Shown: positions 44,793 through 52,817 of the stretch, piece by piece
Layout: every line of letters begins with the position of its first letter
Numbering within the stretch: the stretch's first letter is position 1
From: Bacteroidales bacterium
GTDB lineage: Bacteria; Bacteroidota; Bacteroidia; Bacteroidales; GCA-2748055
Reading direction: 5' to 3'
Assembly: GCA_020636775.1 (NCBI GenBank)
Contig: JACJXF010000004.1
Span: 52,790-116,789, forward strand
Length of the DNA: 64,000 nucleotides
Position numbers and translations under genes: made by a program
The notes under the pieces: generated by a model
The model's database searches: none
Seen by the model: only the letters and a program-made list of their open reading frames with translations
What the model was told of the DNA's origin: nothing

Positions 44793-46670
44793 CTAAAACT
44801 GTTTCACAAAAATCATCTTCCGGTTTTCATGGTATAAAATCCTGTCGTTATTTCCGGTCACCTCCAGCTTTAGAAAATAAACTCCCCCGGAAAGATTTGA
44901 TTCATCTGCATAAACACGTATTGGATTTTCATATGAAACTCCCCCGGCTACTTTTCTACCGCTCATATCAAACAACTGGTAATCGATGTGTTCAAATTCC
45001 CCCGTACAGGAAATCTCAAACCAGGAGGTAAAAGGATTGGGATATACATTAATAAGTGTGGAACTGCTGTAATATTCGGGAACAGCCACTGCAAATCCAA
45101 CCTGTATGCTATATTCTCCCGAAAATGGTTCGCGGCTTAGCTGGGATTGATTATCGGTGGCTTCAATATAATACCTCAGAATCCCGGCCTGACTGATGCC
45201 TGGTATGATGGACAGAAACAGGTCTTTTCCGCTGGATTGCATGTCAACCGGAGTATAATCCCCACCAAGGGAATAGTATAATTTTACCGTCTGAGGAGTC
45301 TCCTCATCCTCCACCATAGCTGAAATGAGAAAATTTTCGTTGTAACCCGGGTGATTTCCTCTGACCCAGCTTATAATTGGGGCAATATTTGCTGTTACAA
45401 GTTGTTGCTGAGCTGAGATATTTCTCTGATTTATAAAAGGAAGCATACCATATTTCACATGGGCCCCGGTTGCTTCATCGAAAGAATTGTAAAAATCGGT
45501 ATAGCTGTATCCATAGTCGTAGGTATGATACATATCTTCCGTAACATAAGGGGCAATTTCGTCGCGCAGACTGCTGACAACCGGCTCCAGATAAGCAGGA
45601 TTGAAATATTCATCCAGGAAACGCTTCATGTAAAATGAAAACCTGTCCTTGTAGGTCTGGTTCCGAAGGATTTTGTCTGTCAGGGGTCTGGGCTGATCCT
45701 GACTAAACCACTTATAAATATTCCTGTTGGCCCAGTCGATATTAAACCAGTCTATTCCAAAAGTATTATCAAGATCATAGGGAATGTATTCAAACCGTCC
45801 GGATTCCTCATCATGGTAGAGGTAGTAATTGTTTTGATTAAAGGAATAATCGTCCCAGTCGCCCGTAAGAATTTCCACCACCAGGTCTTTCAGGTATGTA
45901 TTGACGTCGAATATGGGTTCCAGCAATTGAGGAAATTCTGTCGGGTCAATGTTATTCAGTACAGCAATTAAATACGCCAGGTCGGTATAATCATCAATTT
46001 CTTCATTTCTTGTCAGTTCGTAAGCCCTGCGGTTATCAGATTCAAACTTATACACATCGGGATTCAGTCCCCGAAAACCCAGGTTCGCCGGCCAGAGGCA
46101 TTTATACATATTTCCGTCGTTGTTGCCATAGCGAATCTTTGTAAAGTTCTCATCGATATGTTCAACGTTGATATAGAGTCCGCGGTATTCATTGTTGATG
46201 TACAGTTCAACGTGACCCGATCTGGGAGCAGGAACTCCGGCCAGTCGAAACAAGTCCCAGCACACTTTCGACCTTGCGATAGAAGGATCGTTATGTTCCC
46301 CGTTCAGGTTGATTTTCTCCACCTTATCGAATTTCTGTCCCGCAACAAAAGAGTTAAAGGAAATCTTAAACGATTTTTTTGCTGCATACCGTGAAGTATT
46401 GCCTCTAAGCCGGAATCCCACACTGTCGAGTCTTACCACATCCTGTCCCCGGGTAATTTTAAAGCTGGCAGGATACTCAATATCCTTCGACTCATTTCCG
46501 GGTTTTAAAATAGAGTCGAGGTACTGTGGTTCTATGCTGATATCGATTCGGTTGACCCTGGTATCGTCGTACAGAAAGCCGTTTCCGGGAAAGAGGTTCT
46601 GGGCGCTGAGATTACTGAAACCGCCAAAAAAGCAGAACAGAAAAATACTTATATTTTTTACACTTTTCAT
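44793..46670 (-). CDS. CotH-kinase-family protein with type IX secretion sorting domain
   Basis: From the ATG at 46670 the protein has 625 residues and begins with a signal peptide (MKSVKNISIFLFCFFGGFSN, ending SAQ); an upstream ATG at 46715 would put 15 extra residues in front. The CotH domain (~30-420) has GFRLRGNTSR, KINLNGEHNDPSIARSK, a GLYINVEHIDENF segment and a catalytic-like YIPYDLDNTFGIDW. The C-terminal ~85 residues form a type A T9SS sorting domain (INVYPNPFTSWFEIS, YQLFDMSGRKVAGG, LSGGVYFLKLE). It should be exported and then attached to the surface or released by the T9SS. CotH proteins phosphorylate protein targets in spore coats. Confidence 0.88.
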   Translation of the reverse strand: MKSVKNISIFLFCFFGGFSNLSAQNLFPGNGFLYDDTRVNRIDISIEPQYLDSILKPGNESKDIEYPASFKITRGQDVVRLDSVGFRLRGNTSRYAAKKSFKISFNSFVAGQKFDKVEKINLNGEHNDPSIARSKVCWDLFRLAGVPAPRSGHVELYINNEYRGLYINVEHIDENFTKIRYGNNDGNMYKCLWPANLGFRGLNPDVYKFESDNRRAYELTRNEEIDDYTDLAYLIAVLNNIDPTEFPQLLEPIFDVNTYLKDLVVEILTGDWDDYSFNQNNYYLYHDEESGRFEYIPYDLDNTFGIDWFNIDWANRNIYKWFSQDQPRPLTDKILRNQTYKDRFSFYMKRFLDEYFNPAYLEPVVSSLRDEIAPYVTEDMYHTYDYGYSYTDFYNSFDEATGAHVKYGMLPFINQRNISAQQQLVTANIAPIISWVRGNHPGYNENFLISAMVEDEETPQTVKLYYSLGGDYTPVDMQSSGKDLFLSIIPGISQAGILRYYIEATDNQSQLSREPFSGEYSIQVGFAVAVPEYYSSSTLINVYPNPFTSWFEISCTGEFEHIDYQLFDMSGRKVAGGVSYENPIRVYADESNLSGGVYFLKLEVTGNNDRILYHENRKMIFVKQF

Positions 46671-47005
46671 TTGATCCAAAAATAAGTAAAGAAGCCTCAA
46701 ACCCAGAATCTGCATTTATCAGGACCAAAATTATTTTTTTTCAACCCTAAAATTGAACAAAAATGGCATGCAGCCCCATCCCGATTTCACAGCTTTATGC
46801 AATATCAAACAAATTAACTAAGGAAAAAAATTCAAATGATTAAAATAACACTCAAATAATTAGATCGTGAATCCACTACTATAAAAAAGGAAAATGATTA
46901 ACTAAACAAGCCAAAGCCTGATCGCAAGAAAAGGGGGAATATTATGCTCAAGCTGTCAAATAGTAAATAAACTGTGTAGAGCAGGACTGCAATTGGTTCC
47001 GGAAT
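46671..47005. other. intergenic region before the CotH gene
   Basis: Next to the CotH start is TATTTTTG (46677-46684, minus), an exact -7 element that would give an almost leaderless transcript; a TTTG occurs only 13 bases further upstream, too near for a standard promoter. Positions 46799-46950 hold the first copy of a ~150-base sequence that recurs at 50697-50856. No gene is evident. Confidence 0.45.
46799..46950 (+). repeat. diverged intergenic duplicate, copy A
   Basis: The region aligns with 50697-50856. Shared landmarks in order are GCAATATC, TTAACTAA/TTAGTTAA, GAAAAAAATTCA, GATTAAAATAA, CAAATA, AAAATGATTAACT, AACAA and GGGGGAATATTAT/GGGGAGTATTAT. Copy A has no open frame after it, unlike copy B. 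Confidence 0.7.
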
Positions 47006-47938
47006 TTATTCTTTTTTCCAAATACTTAGATTTAGTTTCAAATCCTTAACAATACTTGTATATAAAATTATTGGTTCATAGCTCTTTAAAATGAAATCAA
47101 AATCCAAAAAAGAGTTAAAAATAGCAGGTTCAAATAAGTTTTTTGTATTTGGAATAGTGCAATAAAGCCTGTTTGAAATAAACGAAAAAGCCAGTTCTGC
47201 ATTTAATTTCCGTTTATATTCAAGCATTCTTTGCATCAAATTAGTAGTCAACAAATATCTTGCTTCTACCTGGTCTTCACTTAAAACGATAAATTCTTTC
47301 TCAAATTCCGGATCCTCAAGATGAACTTTATAGGATGAACCTAAGATGTTGAATTTAAGTCTTCGGTAAAAGGAAGTGGTTTTCTCAGGAAAAACAAAAG
47401 TCTTAGATGAAAAAGACTTATTAAATGTTGCTGCAATAAAAATCCCTTTAAACATTATTTTGTTTCGAATATAGCCATACACTATTGATTCACAAAACAT
47501 TAAACCCACGTTGTCTATCCGAAATCGCATAAAATCCTCACCATATATAGTTTCAATTTCTCTTGGGAATAAAAGACTCTCCTCAAATTTTTTTTTGGAT
47601 ATTTTTTGCTCAGGTATATACTCAAAATCGGAATAAATATAATTTAGTAATACAGGCAATATATAATTTTTATATTCCCTTCTTAAAATAAGAATTGTCT
47701 TAGATATTGATTCATAACCTTGTCCTAAAAAAAATAATACGATTAAAGTGCAAAACACTATAAATAGCTTGTTGCCAATGAAAATGCTTAGAATAAGAAA
47801 TAAAGCCATGAATAAAGCTAAATTTCTATACTTATTGAAAATTTTAATTCTATTAATTCGATGGTTTTCAATGGGTTGTAATAGAACTTTTAATTCCGAT
47901 TCAAAGAAATTGTGGAATTCTTCAATGTTTTGTATCAT
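47006..47938 (-). CDS. DUF3137-domain membrane protein
   Basis: The 310-residue protein has two close membrane segments (~35-52 and ~55-70, around ALFMALFLILSIFIGN) and a cytoplasmic DUF3137-like domain: SFYRRLKFNILGSSYKVHLEDPEFEKEFIVLSEDQVEARYLLT (core EDPEFEKEFIVLSEDQVEAR) and ISNRLYCTIPNTKNLFEP. DUF3137 proteins usually stand next to LemA, and here the start overlaps the lemA stop by 4 bases. The role is unknown. The base composition is more AT-rich than the dcw region. Confidence 0.85.
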   Translation of the reverse strand: MIQNIEEFHNFFESELKVLLQPIENHRINRIKIFNKYRNLALFMALFLILSIFIGNKLFIVFCTLIVLFFLGQGYESISKTILILRREYKNYILPVLLNYIYSDFEYIPEQKISKKKFEESLLFPREIETIYGEDFMRFRIDNVGLMFCESIVYGYIRNKIMFKGIFIAATFNKSFSSKTFVFPEKTTSFYRRLKFNILGSSYKVHLEDPEFEKEFIVLSEDQVEARYLLTTNLMQRMLEYKRKLNAELAFSFISNRLYCTIPNTKNLFEPAIFNSFLDFDFILKSYEPIILYTSIVKDLKLNLSIWKKE

Positions 47939-48495
47939 TTACGAAATAAATCTCCTGCATTAATATTTTTCCTTTCGGTTTCATCAATCTCAAATACTTT
48001 TTTGGGATTAAATCCAAATTTTTTGGCGATTAAGTTGGCCGGAAATACTTGAATTGAATTATTATACTCTTCAATAGAAGTATTGTAAAATCGCCTGGAA
48101 GCAGAAATCTGTTCTTCGGCTTCATTCCAGGCTCCCTGAAGCTTCAAAAAATTTTGACTTGCTTTTAAATCCGGATAATTCTCTACAGAAACCAGAATAT
48201 TGTTAAGTCTTTTTTCTATTTCATTATGCAGTTCAACCGAATCTTCGTTAGATAAATCTTGGTTTAGTTTTGATCGCAATCTGGTTACTTCAGTAAAAAT
48301 AGCAGATTCATGTGTCATATATTGCTTTACAGTCTCAACCAGATTAGGAATCAAATCATAACGCTTTTTTAGCATAGCATCAATGGTTCCAAATGCATTG
48401 TCTGTCTGATTTTTTTTCCTGATAATCTCGTTATACAGAAAGATAATGAATGCTAATAATAGTGTAAGTACTCCTAAAATAATGTAATTGATCAT
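47935..48495 (-). CDS. lemA: LemA family protein
   Basis: From the ATG at 48495 it has 186 residues: one N-terminal membrane segment (MINYIILGVLTLLLAFIIFLYNE), then NAFGTIDAMLKKRYDLIPNLVETVKQYM (~30-57), a helical bundle with NYPDLKASQNFLKLQGAWNEAEEQISASRRFYN (split: NYPDLKASQNFLKLQ and AEEQISASRRFYN), and the final PANLIAKKFGFNPKKVFEI. All are typical of LemA. A longer start at 48552 would add 19 residues before the membrane segment, so I did not use it. It is cotranslated with the DUF3137 gene. LemA proteins are widespread and poorly understood. Confidence 0.93.
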   Translation of the reverse strand: MINYIILGVLTLLLAFIIFLYNEIIRKKNQTDNAFGTIDAMLKKRYDLIPNLVETVKQYMTHESAIFTEVTRLRSKLNQDLSNEDSVELHNEIEKRLNNILVSVENYPDLKASQNFLKLQGAWNEAEEQISASRRFYNTSIEEYNNSIQVFPANLIAKKFGFNPKKVFEIDETERKNINAGDLFRK

Positions 48496-48873
48496 AAATA
48501 AATTAGTTTTAATTTTATTAGAATTCCATTCTTGCAATAATTCCAATCCCATACCAATTTAAAAGAAGATTTAAATTTTATCTTTAATGTCCTTTAAAGG
48601 TATACAGACCCAAATTTTGTATGTCTTATATAAAATTAACAATAAATTCAATACTTGTTGCTTTATTCATATAAATCTTAAAAGCTATGATCTTGTTTGA
48701 CCAAAACGATTGGGTAAATCGATAATTCTTATAAGGGAATTTTTAAATGGAGGTTGAATTGGGCCGGTAAGAAAGTCAACAGGAACATTTTTGATATAGA
48801 TATATTCGCTAGCTTTTGCTCATCGAATGCGACAAAAAAGAGGCTGTAAAAATACAGCCTCTTTTATTCAACA
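48496..48873. other. intergenic region, mostly featureless
   Basis: These 378 bases hold the terminator at 48835-48866 and, next to 48495, presumably the lemA promoter. I see no gene. Confidence 0.5.
48835..48866 (-). terminator. rho-independent terminator after the SecD-like gene
   Basis: Stem AAAGAGGCTGTA / TACAGCCTCTTT with a four-base loop. On the minus strand the hairpin is followed by TTTTTT. It stands 8 bases beyond the stop of the SecD-P1-like gene. Confidence 0.88.
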
Positions 48874-49737
48874 TTATTTTACTATTTCAAAATTTAAAGG
48901 CAATACACCATAACTTGCTAAAGCAGCAAAATAGTTTGCTTCAGATTCAGTAAAATTGCCTGCGATTGTGCAATTGCCTCCCTTAATTTCCGATTTCAGA
49001 ACCGGATTAAAGAAAAGGCTATCATCCAAAACCACCGCCATATTCCTACCAATATTCATCCGGCTCACATCAGCCCACTTTGAAACAGCTGACTCCCTGA
49101 ATGTAATTTCAATCTCATAAGCAGCGGATGATTTGTCAGGGACGGATTTTACATAATCTATATCGGCTCCGGTAATTATACCTTCTTTAGTATCACCTAG
49201 CTGAAGTGCATAAAGGCAATCCTCAGAACTTTTTGCGGATTTGCCCCATACAAATTTGCAAGTTGGGCTTACTCCAACCGAGGTTAAAAAAGCATTTATT
49301 TCACTCACTTTTGAAGCAGAAACACATCCAATCTTTGAATCAGGAAAATTTGCGCTATCCGTCTCCAATAATGAAAATAAATGATTATCACCATGCAGAA
49401 GCTCCTGCAACTCTTTCCTGTCATAGACAGGCGCAAATAAGAATTCACCTTTTTGAACCAGAAGCTTACTAAATGTACTAATGTCCTGATTATTCCTAAA
49501 GGATACTTTTATTTGATTCTTCTCTTTTAGTAAATAAATATCAAAAGGTTCAGAGCTATAGGTTTTCAATCTGTTTTTAATAATATCAGCAGAATTCATA
49601 AGATTATCTATTGATACATTTTTATCGGTCGACTGAAGAACTATAGTTGTTGCGGTGGCATTTGATTTTTTAACAAAGCCCGTTGAAATAATACCAAAAA
49701 TAACGATAGCTAATAAAGCATATAATATTGTTTTCAT
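48874..49737 (-). CDS. secreted SecD P1-head-like protein
   Basis: The 287-residue protein starts with a signal peptide (MKTILYALLAIVIFGIIST). The rest resembles the first periplasmic domain of SecD without any of its membrane part: DIIKNRLKTYSSEPFDIYLL near ~52-71, LVQKGEFLFAPVYD (~90-103), then YEIEITFRESAVSKWADVSRMNIGRNMAVVLDD (key part ITFRESAVSKWADVSRMNIG) and a closing IKGGNCTIAGNFTESEANYFAALASYGVLPLNFEIV (GGNCTIAGNFTESEA; GVLPLNFEIV). In SecDF this domain binds emerging proteins. A free periplasmic version could bind unfolded proteins, but this is inference. It follows a small gene with an inverted repeat between the two. Confidence 0.72.
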   Translation of the reverse strand: MKTILYALLAIVIFGIISTGFVKKSNATATTIVLQSTDKNVSIDNLMNSADIIKNRLKTYSSEPFDIYLLKEKNQIKVSFRNNQDISTFSKLLVQKGEFLFAPVYDRKELQELLHGDNHLFSLLETDSANFPDSKIGCVSASKVSEINAFLTSVGVSPTCKFVWGKSAKSSEDCLYALQLGDTKEGIITGADIDYVKSVPDKSSAAYEIEITFRESAVSKWADVSRMNIGRNMAVVLDDSLFFNPVLKSEIKGGNCTIAGNFTESEANYFAALASYGVLPLNFEIVK

Positions 49738-49746
49738 TTTAATAAT

Positions 49747-49820
49747 GTTTTAAGTTAAATTTTGCCTTCCCCAATTAGGGAAGGTGATAAGTAAAGCCTC
49801 AGTGGGATTTAACTTAAAAC
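49747..49820. repeat. nested inverted repeat between a small gene and the SecD-like gene
   Basis: GTTTTAAGTTAAAT at 49747-49760 is the exact reverse complement of ATTTAACTTAAAAC at 49807-49820. Inside lies a second hairpin, CCTTCCC / GGGAAGG at 49765-49784. The outer right arm overlaps the last codons of the upstream gene. It could act as an attenuator or mRNA stabiliser. Confidence 0.8.
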
Positions 49821-50213
49821 AGGTAATTCGGGAGAGTCAGAAGAAAACATTCGATAATAAAACTTTGCAATCAATTTAGGTTTTATTATAAGCTGTTGTT
49901 TTTTGAGAAAGATATATTTCTGCCTTATTTTATTATTTTCTGAGGATGTTCCGAGACTTATATCAGAAAATCTGAAATTTACATTGTCGATAAACGTTAT
50001 CCATTTTATCTGAAAAACAGGCAATTGAACAGGATTAACAGCAACTGCTTTTATATCATGCGATTGTATTTCAGAAATTATCTCTTGTCGGGCGGCAATA
50101 TTGGAGTCCTTTACAACTGACTTATCTGAGAAGGCAAATATAACCATGAAGAACAGGATCATAAATCCCAGTCTGCCTAAAAATTCATTACTATGTTGCT
50201 TTACAGAAATCAT
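49809..50213 (-). CDS. uncharacterised small secreted or anchored protein
   Basis: The 134-residue protein begins with a polar stretch (MISVKQHSNEFLGRLG) and one hydrophobic helix (~17-29, FMILFFMVIFAFS), followed by a soluble part with QLPVFQIKWITFIDNVNFRFSDIS and a basic region IFLKKQQLIIKPKLIAKFYY. It ends SPELPVLS. I recognise no family. It lies 71 bases upstream of the SecD-like gene, with only an inverted repeat between, and is likely to be cotranscribed with it. A start further in (the M at residue 18) would remove the basic lead of the anchor, so the first ATG is preferred. Confidence 0.6.
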   Translation of the reverse strand: MISVKQHSNEFLGRLGFMILFFMVIFAFSDKSVVKDSNIAARQEIISEIQSHDIKAVAVNPVQLPVFQIKWITFIDNVNFRFSDISLGTSSENNKIRQKYIFLKKQQLIIKPKLIAKFYYRMFSSDSPELPVLS

Positions 50214-50835
50214 AAATCAAATGTATCCTTTTTATCACAATCAATCAAATAATATTCTTTAAAAGACATGCATATTAGTAATTCCTAATTTAATCTATGG
50301 AAACGAACCATTTTCATAACCACATCCAATTGCCTTGCTTTAAACTTTAATTGTACACCAACTGTTAATGGTAAGGTGTCGTATGGGATTACGAAGCAGT
50401 TTCCTATCAGTTTAAACCGACTTTTTTAACGAGCAACAAAAGCTCAAAAACCTCTGAAACAAGCATGGGCTATATCATGTTGTGCGTTCGTTCTTTCATA
50501 TTCTAAATTTGATTTTTCATTTTCAATGTAATGTCGCCAATATTGTAACTATATATTGAAGCTGGTAAAAATGAAAAGAATAAACCTTCTAATTGCACTA
50601 AGGATATACAATTCCTTTAAATCAAAGTTATTGATTTTACATCGCTTTATTGAATGAAAATATGGATGCAAATAAAATTCAATTTGTCAGTTTGTTGCAA
50701 TATCTGACTATTTAGTTAATGAAAAAAATTCAGGGGATTAAAATAATGAGCAAATAGCGGGGGCATGAAGCTATTGTGGAAAAAGAAGCTTGAAAAAAAT
50801 GATTAACTTAACAATCTAAACTTCTGGTACAGGAA
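50214..50835. other. 622-base non-coding stretch
   Basis: AT-rich sequence with no supported gene. It ends in copy B of the ~150-base duplicate (50697-50856). No transposase remnants or clear repeats were found in the first 480 bases. Confidence 0.5.
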
Positions 50836-50856
50836 ATGGGGAGTATTATATATGTC
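50697..50856 (+). repeat. diverged intergenic duplicate, copy B
   Basis: This copy aligns with 46799-46950 (see shared landmarks there). It runs into the start codon region of a 58-residue ORF, suggesting the duplicated unit is an upstream/regulatory region together with the first codons of a gene lost in copy A. Confidence 0.7.
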
Positions 50857-51012
50857 ATTTTTGTGGTTTTGAATTATTTCAGATATATAGAACAATTGGA
50901 CTTCAAAGATCTGGAAAAGAAATGGGGCAATGAAAATATAGCAAGAAGGATAGTTCGGGGTATTTATATACTAATTTACTTCGTACTTTCTTTTTATTTT
51001 ATAGCGCCCTGA
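50836..51012 (+). CDS. possible 58-residue membrane protein
   Basis: ATG at 50836 to TGA at 51010-51012. The product has a hydrophobic first segment (MGSIIYVIFVVLNYF), a charged middle (QLDFKDLEKKWGNENIARRIVRG) — here QLDFKDLEKKWGNENIARR — and a second hydrophobic segment (IYILIYFVLSFYFIAP). The two-helix pattern and codon use look natural, and the gene follows the duplicated block that could carry its promoter. I recognise no family. It may be a leftover of a lost accessory module, and the evidence for expression is only indirect. Confidence 0.4.
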   Translation: MGSIIYVIFVVLNYFRYIEQLDFKDLEKKWGNENIARRIVRGIYILIYFVLSFYFIAP

Positions 51013-51069
51013 TGATTTGATTAGGGTGCCACAAACGGAGGGGGTGACAAGGGATATTTCCCTAATGCC

Positions 51070-51468
51070 TTGTATTCTCGTGATGCTAACAAGGGTGATG
51101 TATATGTTTCAGATAAGGATGTAAGAGACGTTTTTAGTCAGTCGGTACAACCAGTTGCAGGTACTGTTTCAATGTGGGGTGTTGCAATTTATGAAATAAT
51201 AGCTGGTTCCGCATCTAAAATCCGCAATGGTGCTACAGCTCCGATATTAGCGATTCAAATAACACTTCAAATAGAAGATTGGACGAGAAATGCAATACTT
51301 AGGGATTACAATGCAAATGGAGGTGGCCAAGGCATGATTATAAATTATAGAGAATCTATCCAGGGTATGAATGGCTATTTACATGTTGCTAGAAGCATGA
51401 CTCTTATAGATGCTTTAAATGGCAGGAATTATGGGACATTTAATCAGAATTATTTGCCACGTAAATGA
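51070..51468 (+). CDS. uncharacterised protein or C-terminal fragment, TTG start
   Basis: The frame is open from 51025 (just after an in-frame TAG at 51022) to the stop at 51466-51468. There is no ATG or GTG at the front; the first possible start is TTG at 51070, giving 132 residues. The product opens YSRDANKGDVYVSDKDVRDVF, then has a hydrophobic helix (~35-50, TVSMWGVAIYEIIAG) and a polar end. The frame before it reads GATNGGGDKGYFPNA, a glycine-rich run such as precedes variable C-termini of RHS-type proteins. I therefore suspect a detached fragment, but no family is recognised. It overlaps the next ORF by 4 bases. Confidence 0.4.
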   Translation: MYSRDANKGDVYVSDKDVRDVFSQSVQPVAGTVSMWGVAIYEIIAGSASKIRNGATAPILAIQITLQIEDWTRNAILRDYNANGGGQGMIINYRESIQGMNGYLHVARSMTLIDALNGRNYGTFNQNYLPRK

Positions 51469-51695
51469 AGAAAATAATAACAAATATAGTACTGGTATTT
51501 TTAATAATAGGGTTAATACTTTTATATGTTATTAATCCCTTAAATAAGGAGATTGAACTGAATGGATGGTATTCGTTTGTTTTACTTGCTCTTGTGTTAT
51601 TAAAGGTTGTTAGTAAGAATAAGATAGTAAATATCATTATTCAACTATTCGGAGCTTGTTTTTATTTATATTTGCTTATATATTATTTCTTATAA
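51465..51695 (+). CDS. small hydrophobic protein (possible immunity-like partner)
   Basis: The 76-residue protein starts with an ATGA overlap of the preceding stop and has three hydrophobic segments: ~4-24 (TNIVLVFLIIGLILLYVI), ~38-50 (SFVLLALVLLKVV) and ~57-76. A small membrane protein coupled to a putative toxin-like fragment fits a toxin/immunity layout, but sequence alone does not show it. No family is recognised. The tight coupling makes it likely that both ORFs were once, or still are, translated. Confidence 0.5.
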   Translation: MKKIITNIVLVFLIIGLILLYVINPLNKEIELNGWYSFVLLALVLLKVVSKNKIVNIIIQLFGACFYLYLLIYYFL

Positions 51696-51810
51696 ATTAT
51701 AAAGCCTCGGCAAGTCCGGGTTTTTTATGCTTTAGAATTTAGCTTTCCCATCCAAAATTACATACCCTTCTTTCAAAAATGTTCCAGTAGGGTGCCAGTA
51801 CTAAAAAACA

Positions 51811-51845
51811 AAAACGCCTAAATCCACTACAGATAAAGGCGTTTT
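51811..51845 (-). terminator. terminator of the tRNA-Arg transcript
   Basis: Stem AAAACGCCT (51811-51819) / AGGCGTTTT (51837-51845) with a 17-base loop. On the minus strand it is followed by a T-rich run (GTTTTTGTTTTTT). It stands 14 bases beyond the tRNA 3' end. Confidence 0.7.
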
Positions 51846-51858
51846 CTCGTTTTTAAAG

Positions 51859-51930
51859 TGACCCTACCGGGATTCGAACCCAGATCAGAAGAACCGGAAT
51901 CTCCCATTCTATCCATTGAACTATAGGGCC
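51859..51930 (-). tRNA. tRNA-Arg (anticodon CCG)
   Basis: A 72-base cloverleaf folds cleanly: acceptor GGCCCTA / TAGGGTC, D arm GTTC / GAAT with an 8-base loop, anticodon stem GGAGA / TCTTC around TTCCGGT (anticodon CCG at the middle three positions), a 4-base variable loop, and T arm CTGGG TTCGAAT CCCGG. The discriminator base is A and CCA is not encoded. It decodes CGG. Confidence 0.93.
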
Positions 51931-51969
51931 TTTACTACTTACTTTAATATGATACTCAAATTTCTTACT

Positions 51970-52130
51970 ACCCCTACCGGGATTATTCGTATCAGCCTGC
52001 GGCTGCTCCTCATGAGCTCCTTCGTCGGTTCGAACCCATCCCGATAGTTATCGGGACAGAAGAACCGGAATCTCCCAACCCCGCCTGCCGTAATGCAATG
52101 AAGGTTATTACCAAATTGAACTATAGGGCT
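51970..52130 (-). pseudogene. tRNA-Arg(CCG) pseudogene broken by insertions
   Basis: The sequence matches the intact tRNA-Arg in blocks: acceptor/T-stem start CTACCGGGATT, then TTCGAACCCA, the anticodon arm AGAAGAACCGGAATCTCCCA and the acceptor end AATTGAACTATAGGGC (plus-strand orientation). Between the blocks lie foreign pieces: about 42 bases in the T arm, the 18-base hairpin TCCCGATAGTTATCGGGA (52039-52056) and about 36 bases in the D arm. The total is 161 rather than 72 bases. It cannot fold as a tRNA and its first acceptor base is changed. Confidence 0.85.
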
Positions 52131-52340
52131 AGTAATTATATACAAAGGTAGAATTTTTTTATTTGATCGATCAGCCATCTAAGAAAAGAAAACGATTAAT
52201 ACCATTATCAGGAATACCTTACGGCTTAGCTGAATTAAAGGCTTTTATTGTTAATCATCTCATACCGATGATTTAAAAAGTGATATAGAAAAATTGTTTT
52301 CCAACCCAAGTTTTCTTATAAGAACTTATTATAACCATAC

Positions 52341-52778
52341 TTACACCGAGTTAAGCAATTTTTTAGCTTCAACTCTACTATCCTCGAAAATAGAACTACT
52401 AATTTGAGTCAATTCAAGCCACTGCAGCAAGCTATCAAACTTATCATTCCAATCATTCGGATATATTTCCTTTAAGGTGCCTTCAAATAAACTTTTATTA
52501 TTATAAAATTCTGAAAATAAAAACCATGTTGGTTTTTCAATATCTTTCCTATCCGTAACGTTTTCAAACCGGGTATTAAAAACCAGGTCAAGAACCATTT
52601 CAACAACTTTTAGGTATAATCTTTTTTTTGAACGAAAATAGTAATGGACAACTGATCTGTTTACATCAGCCTGTATGGCAATTCTCTGAAGTGTAGTTCC
52701 CCGATATCCAAATAATAGAAAGTTGTTGTATGAAGCATGTAATATCTTCTCTTTTGTACTTATATCATTATTTATCAT
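52341..52778 (-). CDS. short TetR-family regulator
   Basis: The 145-residue protein has a complete TetR N-terminal HTH: TKEKILHASYNNFLLFGYRGTTLQRIAIQADVNRSVVHYYFRSKKRLY (helix-turn-helix at ~25-45, closing HYYFRSKKRLY). The ligand-binding part is only ~95 residues, about 45 shorter than usual, and ends at KKLLNSV. It may be a naturally short regulator or truncated by an old stop; the reading frame just after the stop is not open in a TetR-like way as far as I can see. It is the last gene of the efflux cluster, 39 bases beyond the barrel protein gene. Confidence 0.8.
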   Translation of the reverse strand: MINNDISTKEKILHASYNNFLLFGYRGTTLQRIAIQADVNRSVVHYYFRSKKRLYLKVVEMVLDLVFNTRFENVTDRKDIEKPTWFLFSEFYNNKSLFEGTLKEIYPNDWNDKFDSLLQWLELTQISSSIFEDSRVEAKKLLNSV

Positions 52779-52817
52779 TTGTATGAATATTAATTACTTA
52801 CCTGTACTCCATGAAAG

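Noticed and set aside
48496..48552. Longer LemA start
   Set aside because: It would put 19 polar residues in front of the typical MINYIIL membrane start.
50214..50700. Integron or integrase-type attachment site in the sparse region
   Set aside because: I saw no attC-like paired core sites and no integrase; the impression came only from low gene density.
51970..52130. tRNA with an intron instead of a pseudogene
   Set aside because: There are several separate inserts in the D and T arms, none placed in the anticodon loop where group I introns or archaeal-type introns sit, and an intact copy lies beside it.
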